Shown piece by piece: positions 1 to 4,758 of a DNA stretch of 7,927 bases. The translations under genes and the position numbers were made by a program. Each line of letters starts with the position of its first letter. Positions within the stretch are counted from its first letter, which is position 1. Under the pieces are notes generated by a model that worked only from the letters and a program-made list of their open reading frames with translations, did no database searches and had not been told where the DNA came from. Source of the DNA: Acidobacteriota bacterium (GTDB taxonomy: Bacteria; Acidobacteriota; Polarisedimenticolia; QHYA01); assembly GCA_003223995.1 (NCBI GenBank), contig QHYA01000050.1, positions 1 through 7,927 on the forward strand, in the 5' to 3' direction.

Positions 1-441
1 CACGTCGAGGTCCGGCGTCATGGCTACGCGCCGTGCGTCTCTCGTGCGAGGAGCAACGCCGCCGACTGTGTCGAGGGTTCTTCTCCGACCCCGGTCCAAA
101 ACGGCTCCCCCTCCCGCTTTTCGTTCTCGTTCGACCGTCTTTTCCGGATCTCTCCGGAAGGGATGAGACAACCCGCCCAGGGGGCGAGCTATTTCGGATG
201 CGCGTCGTTCCTGGTCACGCTCAGGATTCAGGCGGGCAATGGCGCTCAGGAATCGGTGAGCTTCCCCGTCACGATCACGGTTCAGCAGACGGGCCGGAGA
301 TCACCTGCAATCTCTGCCGTGCCGGAGGGAGTGATCGCTCCCTCCGTCGCACCTGTCTCCCTGAGCACGGGAGATTCCTCTCTGGCTCCGCGCGCTTCCA
401 TCGCGCCGGCTTCCGTCGCTCCTGGTCCCGTCGCTCCTTGA
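1..441 (+). CDS. C-terminal part of a probable secreted/surface protein (5' end outside the window)
   Basis: The frame is open from base 1 to the TGA at 439-441, giving 146 visible residues. I do not recognise the family. The middle section (roughly residues 68-95 of the visible part) alternates hydrophobic and polar residues as in an Ig-like or other beta-sandwich domain, for example FLVTLRIQAGNG and VSFPVTITVQ. The last 40 residues are low-complexity, rich in Ala, Pro, Val and Ser, with repeated SVAP/SIAP/PVAP units, as in surface-protein linkers or tails. Third codon positions are mostly G or C, as expected for a real gene here. The internal ATG at 163 is unlikely to be the true start because the frame continues upstream without a stop. 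The stop codon overlaps the -35 box of the tRNA promoter. The coding call is moderately secure; the function is unknown. Confidence 0.55.
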   Translation, partial: HVEVRRHGYAPCVSRARSNAADCVEGSSPTPVQNGSPSRFSFSFDRLFRISPEGMRQPAQGASYFGCASFLVTLRIQAGNGAQESVSFPVTITVQQTGRRSPAISAVPEGVIAPSVAPVSLSTGDSSLAPRASIAPASVAPGPVAP

Positions 442-466
442 CCCGACCCAGCGCATCGGCTATAAA
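438..466 (+). promoter_or_regulatory. Sigma-70 promoter of tRNA-Thr
   Basis: TTGACC (438-443) and TATAAA (461-466) are separated by exactly 17 bp, each matching the consensus at five of six positions. Transcription would start near 473, about 10 nt before the tRNA 5' end. The -35 box overlaps the TGA stop of the upstream reading frame. Confidence 0.85.
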
Positions 467-482
467 CGCCCGTCCCGCCCCG

Positions 483-557
483 GCCGGTGTAGCTCAGCGG
501 TAGAGCAGCTGATTCGTAATCAGCAGGTCGTCGGTTCAATCCCGACCGCCGGCTCCA
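483..557 (+). tRNA. tRNA-Thr (anticodon CGT)
   Basis: The full cloverleaf can be folded by eye. The acceptor stem is GCCGGTG (483-489) with CGCCGGC (547-553), including one G-T pair. The D-arm is GCTC/GAGC (492-495/503-506). The anticodon stem is GCTGA/TCAGC (508-512/520-524) around loop TTCGTAA, which places anticodon CGT at 515-517 and so reads ACG (Thr). The T-arm is GTCGG/CCGAC (530-534/542-546) around TTCAATC. The discriminator base is T554 and CCA is encoded at 555-557. Its 3' 45 nt recur at 3326-3370, so it appears to have served as an integration site. Confidence 0.96.
513..557 (+). repeat. Left copy (attL-like) of a 45-bp tRNA-3'-end direct repeat
   Basis: The 45 bp from the first base of the anticodon loop to the end of CCA match 3326-3370 at 44 of 45 positions, the exception being C549 against A3362. 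The preceding bases (511-512) differ from those before the right copy (3324-3325), so the repeat begins inside the anticodon loop. Repeats from the anticodon or T-arm to the tRNA 3' end are typical attachment cores of tyrosine-recombinase elements. Confidence 0.8.
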
Positions 558-660
558 GTTTGTAACCGGCTCCACCGCCTGACCTGCCCCTCCGAAAACT
601 GAACCACTCGAAGTGAGAGTCCTGCGGTGGGGCACGTCCATTTCTGAGGTCGACATCCGC

Positions 661-688
661 TCGACGATGCAGATTCGTGAGCTATGAT
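661..688 (+). promoter_or_regulatory. Candidate promoter for the Host_attach-family gene
   Basis: TCGACG (661-666, four of six matches to -35) lies 16 bp before TATGAT (683-688, five of six matches to -10). The implied start near 695 leaves a leader of about 73 nt. Between the tRNA and this promoter (558-660) the only other structure I see is a 7-bp inverted repeat, CCACCGC (572-578) with GCGGTGG (624-630), with a long loop. Confidence 0.45.
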
Positions 689-767
689 GGGGGTGAGGAA
701 TTTCGCGGATGCAACTGTGGCCGCGCGCACCTCACGACGGGGCCTTGGCGAACTTGAGGGTCAATAT

Positions 768-1220
768 ATGGTGAAACACCGCACCGTGTGGATCGTGGTC
801 GCGGATGGAGAGCACGCGCGTTTCGTCACCCCCGCGCCGAGACGGGCATTCCACACCCAACGCGTCTTCGAATCGCCGTCGGCGCACAAGCAATCATCCG
901 ACCTGGGCACTGACCGGCCAACCCGCTCCATGGAGAGCGCGACCGCTACCCGCCATGCGATCACCCCGAAGCACGATCTGCACGAAATGGAGAAGCAGAA
1001 ATTCGCGCACCAGGTGGCCCACGAAATCAATCGGGTCTCGGCCGACGGGGCGTTCGACCAATTGGTGCTGGTCGCCCCAGCTCATACGCTGAACGAGATC
1101 CGGGATGAGCTGGATACCACGACCGCAGCAAGGCTGGTCGGCACACTGCAGAAGGACCTGACCAAGGTCCCCGACCACGAGCTGGCGTCCCACCTAGACG
1201 AGTGGGCGTTGCACGAGTGA
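768..1220 (+). CDS. Host_attach (PF10116-like) family protein
   Basis: The 150-aa product looks like the 'protein required for attachment to host cells' family, small cytosolic proteins with an eRF1/Pelota-like fold and no firmly established biochemical role. Supporting features are the N-terminal strand with VADGEHARF (residues 11-19), the conserved block TDRPTRS followed by TRHA (48-64), a central helix (EMEKQKFAHQVAHEI, 73-87), the core strand QLVLVAPAHTLNEIR (98-112) and KDLTKVPDHEL (129-139). The length is typical. I chose ATG 768 because GAGGG (756-760) lies 7 nt upstream and the family usually starts immediately before this first strand. The ATG at 684 overlaps the -10 box and would add 28 atypical residues. 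It is followed within 91 bp by a co-directional pilin-like gene. The family assignment is fairly secure; the attachment role is inherited from the family name only. Confidence 0.85.
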   Translation: MVKHRTVWIVVADGEHARFVTPAPRRAFHTQRVFESPSAHKQSSDLGTDRPTRSMESATATRHAITPKHDLHEMEKQKFAHQVAHEINRVSADGAFDQLVLVAPAHTLNEIRDELDTTTAARLVGTLQKDLTKVPDHELASHLDEWALHE

Positions 1221-1239
1221 GCTGAGAAGGGAGCCGATC

Positions 1240-1314
1240 ATGCCGAAGCAGACGGCCGCTCTCTCGGGACGATCGCTGGATGGTCCCCGTGAATGGAGAG
1301 GTCGAAAACCATGA
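1240..1314 (+). CDS. Possible 24-codon leader ORF coupled to the pilin-like gene
   Basis: An ATG at 1240 follows AAGGGAG (1227-1233) by 6 nt and opens 24 codons ending in TGA at 1312-1314. The stop overlaps the ATG of the next gene (1311) as ATGA, the usual geometry of translational coupling. The predicted peptide is basic and hydrophilic and I recognise nothing in it. The evidence is position and ribosome binding site only, so it may be fortuitous. Confidence 0.25.
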   Translation: MPKQTAALSGRSLDGPREWRGRKP

Positions 1315-2057
1315 AGAGCAGGAAGAGCAGTGGGATCGAGGTCCTTGCACTCGTCGCCGTCGTGACGATCGTCGTGAGTGTCGCCGGGGCGTCTTCGTTT
1401 ACCTTCGACACCCTCAACAGTGTCTCGGAGAAGGCCAAGGAGAGCCTGCTGGCCGTTCGCGTCGCTGGGGATCTCATCGAGATGTACGGAGACGAGCACC
1501 TCGTCTTTCCGGGTCCGACGGACGGTCTCGTACCGCTGGCCTCCCTACGGCAGACGCTCGACATCCCCGCGCGCAGGTACTTCCCCCAGCATGACGCCTG
1601 GGGACACGGGCTGCTCTACTGGTCGAACGGCTTCGACTACATGATCCTGAGCGAGGGTTCCGACGGACGGCCCGACTACGCCTATGATCAGCACGGGATC
1701 CCTTATGATGGAATCATGCCGGGCGTCAACGCCTCCGACACCCAGGACATCATCCTCGTCCACGACGCCCTGCTGAGGGGGCCATTCGGCTCGAGGAACT
1801 CGCCGCGCAAGACGATGGCCGACCTTCGCTCGATCGGCACCGCCTGTGAGGAATATGCGCTCGACAACAACTTCTATCCCAACTTCGCGGTCAGCACGGG
1901 CGCCGACGCGGCCGCCGACGCACCCTACCAGACCTGGACGACCCCCCAGTTCCTCGCCCTACTGAACATGCCTCCGAGCACTCAGACCGACCTGAGGAAG
2001 GATATCCTGTTCGGCCAAGGTCAATTCATCCAGTGGCCGGCGGGGATCGTGCCCTGA
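1311..2057 (+). CDS. Pilin-like protein with two GspG-type repeats
   Basis: The 248-aa protein has a short basic N-terminus, then a hydrophobic helix (about residues 8-30, beginning GIEVLALVAVV), then a periplasmic-type domain. Residues of about 45-130 hold a GspG/type II pseudopilin C-terminal signature: an N-terminal helix, then DAWGHGLLYWSNGFDYMILS followed by DGRPDY. A second copy begins near residue 163 with KTMADLRSIGTACEEYALDN, the repeat helix that usually precedes such a module, but ends FIQWPAGIVP without the usual DxWG...DGxxD block. Membrane-anchored, outward-facing placement is inferred. The prepilin-like motif is unusual, with Glu at +2 after the Gly rather than +5, so processing by prepilin peptidase is doubtful. 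ATG 1311 is preferred over ATG 1293 because the GGAGAGG upstream (1295-1301) lies 9 nt before it. No secretion-system genes are adjacent. Confidence 0.72.
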   Translation: MKSRKSSGIEVLALVAVVTIVVSVAGASSFTFDTLNSVSEKAKESLLAVRVAGDLIEMYGDEHLVFPGPTDGLVPLASLRQTLDIPARRYFPQHDAWGHGLLYWSNGFDYMILSEGSDGRPDYAYDQHGIPYDGIMPGVNASDTQDIILVHDALLRGPFGSRNSPRKTMADLRSIGTACEEYALDNNFYPNFAVSTGADAAADAPYQTWTTPQFLALLNMPPSTQTDLRKDILFGQGQFIQWPAGIVP

Positions 2058-2063
2058 ACCTAC

Positions 2064-2084
2064 GGCCGGCTTGATCCTCCGGCC
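2064..2084. terminator. Hairpin just after the pilin-like gene
   Basis: GGCCGG (2064-2069) pairs with CCGGCC (2079-2084) around a 9-nt loop, starting 7 nt after the stop codon. No T-run follows, so it may act as an mRNA 3' stabiliser or a weak terminator. Confidence 0.4.
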
Positions 2085-2095
2085 TCGAATGCGCG

Positions 2096-2132
2096 TGGAG
2101 CCTGACTGCTGGACCGTCGGCTCCAGATCTTT
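2096..2132 (+). terminator. Second hairpin with short T-rich tail
   Basis: TGGAGCC (2096-2102) pairs perfectly with GGCTCCA (2119-2125) around a 16-nt loop, followed by GATCTTT. The tail is weak for an intrinsic terminator, but the site lies between convergent genes, where one is expected. The rest of 2133-2289 shows no gene or clear signal. Confidence 0.4.
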
Positions 2133-2289
2133 ACCCTCGAAATCCTGAGCAAAACCAACGATTTCTGCGGGGTACTGTTCGGACGTTTGCGGACCAGAGG
2201 GGTCGTTCTACGTGCAGATACCTCGAAATACCCAGAGAGGCTCGTGCGGGTACGCTGAGGGACCGCATACCGCGATCAGGGACAATCTC

Positions 2290-2952
2290 TTATTCGGGAG
2301 AAGCGAGAGCGGTGATTCTCTCTACGAGCTCGTCGCGGAAGCGTTCGAGATCCATGCTCTCCTTGTGAGACAACCCACCCACCCGCACGAGGGTCGAGAT
2401 GGACATCTGGCGCAGAACCCAAGCCAAGGTCAGGGGGGAGAATCCCGCGTCTTTCGACGGCGCCTCCCGAAGAGCACGCTCGAGATCCTCTCCCCCCTCG
2501 AGAAGGACCCGGACGTCCTGGAGGTCGCGGAGCTCCGATCTCTCGAGCAGGGTGCATAGCTTGCTCACGAAGATCTCGTGTGGAGTGTCGACAAGAATCG
2601 TGGCCCCCTCGACGACGACTTCGCGAGGCTCTTCGACGGCGGGAACGGGTTCGGCGACCAGATCGAGGAGAACGGTGTCCTCGCCTCCGGTGACACCAAA
2701 CCTATAGAAAGCGGGCGTTCTCTGCATGGTCTCGACCACGAGGCCGTCGGACCTGAGGAGGTCCGCGACTTCCCGTGGCAGGTCTCCGAGTTCGCCCCGT
2801 CTGCGCCAGAAGAGGTCCAGGTCGCGGGTCTCCCGGTGTCCTGTGTGGACGCCCACGAGCGCGCCGCCACCCGTCAGCGACCATCTCGGCCGCACACCTG
2901 CCAGAACCCTGAGGACCCTGACCTGCAACCCGCTCAGTCTACCGGCGGGCAC
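2290..2952 (-). CDS. AbiEii/AbiGii-family nucleotidyltransferase (putative toxin)
   Basis: The family transfers nucleotides to RNA or protein targets and includes toxins of type IV toxin-antitoxin and phage-abortive-infection systems. Numbered from GTG 2952 (220 aa), the sequence shows the NTase core: GGGALVG (28-34), the paired metal-binding acidic residues in TRDLDLF (Asp44 and Asp46), a third strand acid in VLLDLVAE (Asp97), and the characteristic KLCTLLERSELRDLQDVRVL helix (131-150) with Lys131 and Asp143. All expected catalytic positions appear intact. The GTG start overlaps the upstream stop (2939-2941) by 14 nt, implying coupling. The ATG at 3051 would give 33 extra residues lying entirely over the partner gene and is less likely. 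The partner is not the usual AbiEi repressor. The family is secure; toxin activity is inferred. Confidence 0.87.
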   Translation of the reverse strand: MPAGRLSGLQVRVLRVLAGVRPRWSLTGGGALVGVHTGHRETRDLDLFWRRRGELGDLPREVADLLRSDGLVVETMQRTPAFYRFGVTGGEDTVLLDLVAEPVPAVEEPREVVVEGATILVDTPHEIFVSKLCTLLERSELRDLQDVRVLLEGGEDLERALREAPSKDAGFSPLTLAWVLRQMSISTLVRVGGLSHKESMDLERFRDELVERITALASPE

Positions 2953-3247
2953 GATCTTGAGCTTCCCAAACCTGGAAGAGCCAGGACCAGAACGCTGCGC
3001 TGCGCCCGAGATACCTGTGAATCTTCGGCCAGAGATTGCGGATTTCCGCAATCGAAGCGAAAACGAAAACGTCGTCCGGCTTCGCCTGGCGCATGAGCTT
3101 GCCCAAGAGGTAGGCGCGCACCTCGGCGTCCTCGTGACGAAGGGCCTGCTTGAACTGCTCGAGCGACATCTCCAGATCCCAGAGGAAGTAAGGCCTTCCT
3201 CGCAAGTCGGTCAGGCGATCGGGCGGGGTCGTATTGAGAACGGACAT
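2939..3247 (-). CDS. 102-aa partner of the nucleotidyltransferase (putative antitoxin)
   Basis: This is the first gene of a two-gene minus-strand unit. The small soluble protein contains GRPYFLWD (17-24), a helical stretch with EVRAYLLGKLMRQAKPDDVFVF (42-63), IRNLWPKIHRYLG (69-81) and a Trp/Phe-rich end (FWSWLFQVW, 86-94). I recall uncharacterised proteins of this pattern encoded immediately before AbiEii-type nucleotidyltransferases, but I know no experimentally assigned function. No helix-turn-helix is obvious, which sets it apart from AbiEi. ATG 3247 is chosen because GGAGG (3262-3258) lies 10 nt upstream and a promoter precedes it. The same frame continues open upstream to 3901 only by reading antisense through the tRNA fragment. 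An antitoxin role is inferred from order, overlap and size. Confidence 0.8.
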   Translation of the reverse strand: MSVLNTTPPDRLTDLRGRPYFLWDLEMSLEQFKQALRHEDAEVRAYLLGKLMRQAKPDDVFVFASIAEIRNLWPKIHRYLGRSAAFWSWLFQVWEAQDRARR

Positions 3248-3268
3248 CGTCGTCTCGCCTCCGAATGC

Positions 3269-3298
3269 ATCATAGGGTGATGGCGTGACAGGGGGCAA
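3269..3298 (-). promoter_or_regulatory. Promoter of the partner/nucleotidyltransferase operon
   Basis: On the minus strand, TTGCCC (3298-3293) is followed after 18 bp by TATGAT (3274-3269). Transcription would begin near 3262, leaving a very short leader that contains the GGAGG site. The promoter lies entirely inside the putative island, 28 bp from the right repeat, so the cargo carries its own expression signal. Confidence 0.6.
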
Positions 3299-3325
3299 GG
3301 TAGGTTGGCCGCTCTCGAAGCCTCG

Positions 3326-3370
3326 TTCGTAATCAGCAGGTCGTCGGTTCAATCCCGACCGACGGCTCCA
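3326..3370 (+). repeat. Right copy (attR-like): truncated tRNA-Thr 3' half
   Basis: This 45-bp copy of 513-557 runs from the anticodon loop to CCA. No D-arm or acceptor 5' strand is recognisable upstream, so it cannot form a tRNA. The one difference, A3362 for C549, would break an acceptor-stem pair (with G487), consistent with lost selection. It is best read as the att scar of an insertion, or as a tRNA pseudogene fragment. Confidence 0.85.
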
Positions 3371-3447
3371 ACTCTGCGCGCGATTCGTTCGCCACGGCAG
3401 CGGCGTGCGCGGGCGGCCTCGTGCGGTGAGGCTCCAGTTCGAGGGTC

Positions 3448-3471
3448 TATACTGCGAGACCGAGGAGGGGG
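3448..3471 (+). promoter_or_regulatory. -10 box and strong ribosome binding site before the TTG start
   Basis: TATACT (3448-3453, five of six matches to -10, no good -35) precedes GAGGAGGGGG (3462-3471). The latter is a near-ideal Shine-Dalgarno sequence 5-8 nt before TTG 3476, and it decides the start of the PF04020 gene. Confidence 0.55.
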
Positions 3472-3475
3472 AATC

Positions 3476-3820
3476 TTGAATCGCTTTCTGGTCCAGTGGC
3501 TCGTCGTCGCGATCGGTCTTGGCGTCGCAACCTGGATCCTGCCGGGGGTCCACGTCGCCTCGCTCCCCGCGCTCGCCGTCGCCGCGCTGGTCCTCGGCTT
3601 CATGAACGCCATAGTGAAACCGGTCCTCTTCATCCTGACCCTCCCGGTCACGCTCCTGACCCTGGGCCTCTTTTACCTCGTGGTGAACGGCATCGCCTTC
3701 GCCTTGGCCGCCGCGGTGGTGCCGGGCTTCACCGTGGACTCGTTCGGCTGGTCCATCCTCGGTGCTCTTGTCGTGAGCCTCATCTCCTGGTTCGCCGGGC
3801 ACTCGAAGGACCGCGACTAG
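3476..3820 (+). CDS. PF04020 'phage holin family' small membrane protein
   Basis: The 114-aa integral membrane protein has four hydrophobic segments at about residues 5-22, 30-46, 49-80 (long, possibly a hairpin) and 90-107. Family hallmarks are ILPGVHV (21-27), LGFMNAIVKPVLFILTLP (40-57), the LTLGLF segment (61-66), and VVPGFTVDSF with GALVVSLISW (81-105). These match the widespread chromosomal YvlD/DUF360 group, annotated 'phage holin family' although most members have no phage link and no proven function. The first residue is encoded by TTG 3476. This rests on the strong GAGGAGGGGG site just upstream and the fact that family members begin at this point, directly before the first membrane helix. 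The longer frame from 3305 reads through the tRNA fragment and is spurious. It lies outside the putative island. Confidence 0.9.
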   Translation: MNRFLVQWLVVAIGLGVATWILPGVHVASLPALAVAALVLGFMNAIVKPVLFILTLPVTLLTLGLFYLVVNGIAFALAAAVVPGFTVDSFGWSILGALVVSLISWFAGHSKDRD

Positions 3821-3835
3821 GCGACGACTGAGCGT

Positions 3836-3850
3836 GGGCCAGGGTGGCCC
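3836..3850 (+). terminator. Hairpin after the PF04020 gene
   Basis: GGGCCA (3836-3841) pairs with TGGCCC (3845-3850) around a GGG triloop, 15 nt past the stop. No T-run follows, so termination efficiency is uncertain. Its presence argues against the next gene starting as early as 3844. Confidence 0.35.
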
Positions 3851-3951
3851 CCGCCTCTTCCGAGCGCGGAAAGAATCGGGCGGCGACGCGAGCCGACGCA
3901 AGCTCCACTATCACCGCCCCGCGAAGAGTCGTGGATATGGGTCGAGCACGA

Positions 3952-4542
3952 ATGACTTCCGTTGCGAAGACACCCCAGAGTGCCGTCGTCGCCATCCCTC
4001 CGGCGGATGCGTGGGAGCCGATCCAGGCGATCCGCCGCAGGCATGACACCCATTTCCATCGCTGGATGCCCCACGTCACGCTGCTCTACCCGTTTCGCCC
4101 CGAGGCCGACTTCGAGGCTGCGATCGAAGCACTGAAACATGCGTGCCAGAGTGCGCCCCCCTTCACCGTGACGCTTGCGCGCTTCAGTCACTTCGTCCAC
4201 GGCCGCGGCCGCTTCACGATCTGGCTCGAGCCCGAGCCGCGTGACGTTTTCGTGGGGCTCCAGTCGGCTCTCCAGCAGGAGTTCGCCGACTGCGACGACG
4301 TGTCCGCCTACGCGGGCGGCTTCACGCCGCACCTCAGCGTCGGCCAGGCGTCAGGAGCGCGGACCCTGGAGCCGCTCCTCGCGGAGCTGCGGGCTTCCTG
4401 GTCGCCACTGACTTTCCTGCTTCGCGGGATCTCGCTGATCCACCGCCGGGGCGACGATCCCTTCCGCGTGTTCGCGGACGTGCCTTTCGGAAGACCAAGT
4501 GGAGGGGGACCCCCACCCGGATCAACGCGGGGTAGTGGGTAG
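3952..4542 (+). CDS. 2H phosphoesterase superfamily protein (2'-5' RNA ligase type)
   Basis: The 196-aa product (counting from ATG 3952) has the two His-x-Thr/Ser-x motifs that define 2H phosphoesterases: HVTLLYPF (41-48) and HLSVGQ (127-132). These enzymes act on 2'-5' or 2',3'-cyclic phosphodiester bonds in RNA or small nucleotides, and both catalytic histidines are present. The lead-in AVVAIPPADAWEPIQAIRRRHD (11-32) fits the subgroup that begins right before the first strand. The C-terminal 17 residues are Gly/Pro/Ser-rich and look disordered. The start is uncertain: ATG 3937, GTG 3931 and ATG 3844 are also in frame and none has a convincing ribosome binding site; 3952 best matches the expected domain edge. 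The physiological substrate cannot be told from sequence. Confidence 0.85.
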   Translation: MTSVAKTPQSAVVAIPPADAWEPIQAIRRRHDTHFHRWMPHVTLLYPFRPEADFEAAIEALKHACQSAPPFTVTLARFSHFVHGRGRFTIWLEPEPRDVFVGLQSALQQEFADCDDVSAYAGGFTPHLSVGQASGARTLEPLLAELRASWSPLTFLLRGISLIHRRGDDPFRVFADVPFGRPSGGGPPPGSTRGSG

Positions 4543-4575
4543 TTCGGGTAATATTCGGGCAGTATTCAGGTAATG
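4543..4575. repeat. Three 11-bp tandem direct repeats
   Basis: The units TTCGGGTAATA, TTCGGGCAGTA and TTCAGGTAATG follow one another without spacing, directly after the 2H gene stop. A degenerate partial copy (GGGTAGTTC) precedes them. The 11-bp period is close to one helical turn, so equivalent bases face the same side of the DNA. The array ends 7 bp before a candidate -35 box, a position suited to a regulator-binding site. Confidence 0.6.
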
Positions 4576-4582
4576 AGCCCAC

Positions 4583-4611
4583 TTGCCTTCCGGCCGGGGG
4601 ATGTGTACGCT
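4583..4611 (+). promoter_or_regulatory. Weak candidate promoter upstream of the structured RNA
   Basis: TTGCCT (4583-4588) and TACGCT (4606-4611) are separated by 17 bp, with four and three of six consensus matches. A start near 4618 would place the 5' end just before the outer stem of the RNA at 4622. The weak -10 suggests activator dependence or a different sigma factor. Confidence 0.35.
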
Positions 4612-4621
4612 AGTCGATAGG

Positions 4622-4709
4622 CAGGACTGGCGCAGGATGTTCGTGAGGGCGCCTTCCTCCCCCCCTTGGCTGCCCTCAGACCCGACTCCAGCGCCAGCCC
4701 TGACTTTTT
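4622..4709 (+). ncRNA. Candidate small structured RNA or leader element ending in a T-run
   Basis: CAGGACTGGCGC (4622-4633) pairs with GCGCCAGCCCTG (4691-4702), twelve positions with a single A-C mismatch. Inside, TGAGGGCGCC (4644-4653) pairs with GGCTGCCCTCA (4668-4678) with one bulged T. The two helices are separated by an internal loop of 10 and 12 nt. The apical loop (4654-4667) is all pyrimidine and contains CCTCCCCCCC, complementary to Shine-Dalgarno sequences. AC and then TTTTT (4705-4709) follow the outer stem, as at an intrinsic terminator. No Rfam family comes to mind: SRP RNA, 6S, tmRNA, RNase P and the common riboswitches do not fit by eye. It could be an independent small RNA or an attenuator in the nfuA leader. 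Confidence 0.5.
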
Positions 4710-4758
4710 AAGCGGTCGGCTCATCAGACTCCTGGACTCCGTCTTTTCCGAGATCCCC

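Larger units (their letters stand above)
558..3370. mobile_element. Putative tRNA-Thr-integrated mini-island (no integrase visible)
   Basis: The segment lies between an intact tRNA-Thr and a truncated second copy of its 3' half, the arrangement left when an element inserts at a tRNA 3' end and rebuilds the gene. It is 2,813 bp long, counting one repeat copy. It carries a Host_attach-family gene, a pilin-like gene and a divergently oriented nucleotidyltransferase pair placed directly inside the right repeat. No integrase, excisionase, transposase or replication gene is visible. It is therefore either a decayed remnant, an element mobilised in trans, or the product of an old segmental duplication of the tRNA. 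The boundaries rest only on the repeat. Confidence 0.5.

Noticed and set aside
282..656. Minus-strand ORF containing WSRRSGLNRRPADYE
   Set aside because: It is the antisense translation of the tRNA-Thr gene, a familiar spurious 'protein' in databases. The same string reappears from the tRNA fragment at 3326-3370.
2212..3096. Plus-strand ORFs opposite the nucleotidyltransferase pair (from 2212, 2399 and 2578)
   Set aside because: They are shadow frames of a well-supported minus-strand gene, rich in Arg, Ser and Pro, with no domain signal.
3305..3475. N-terminal extension of the PF04020 protein from ATG 3305
   Set aside because: It translates the tRNA fragment and non-coding DNA. The family starts at the first membrane helix, and TTG 3476 has a near-ideal ribosome binding site.
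3248..3901. Upstream extension of the 102-aa partner gene to 3901
   Set aside because: The extension reads antisense through the tRNA fragment and the PF04020 gene, whereas ATG 3247 has GGAGG and a promoter directly upstream.
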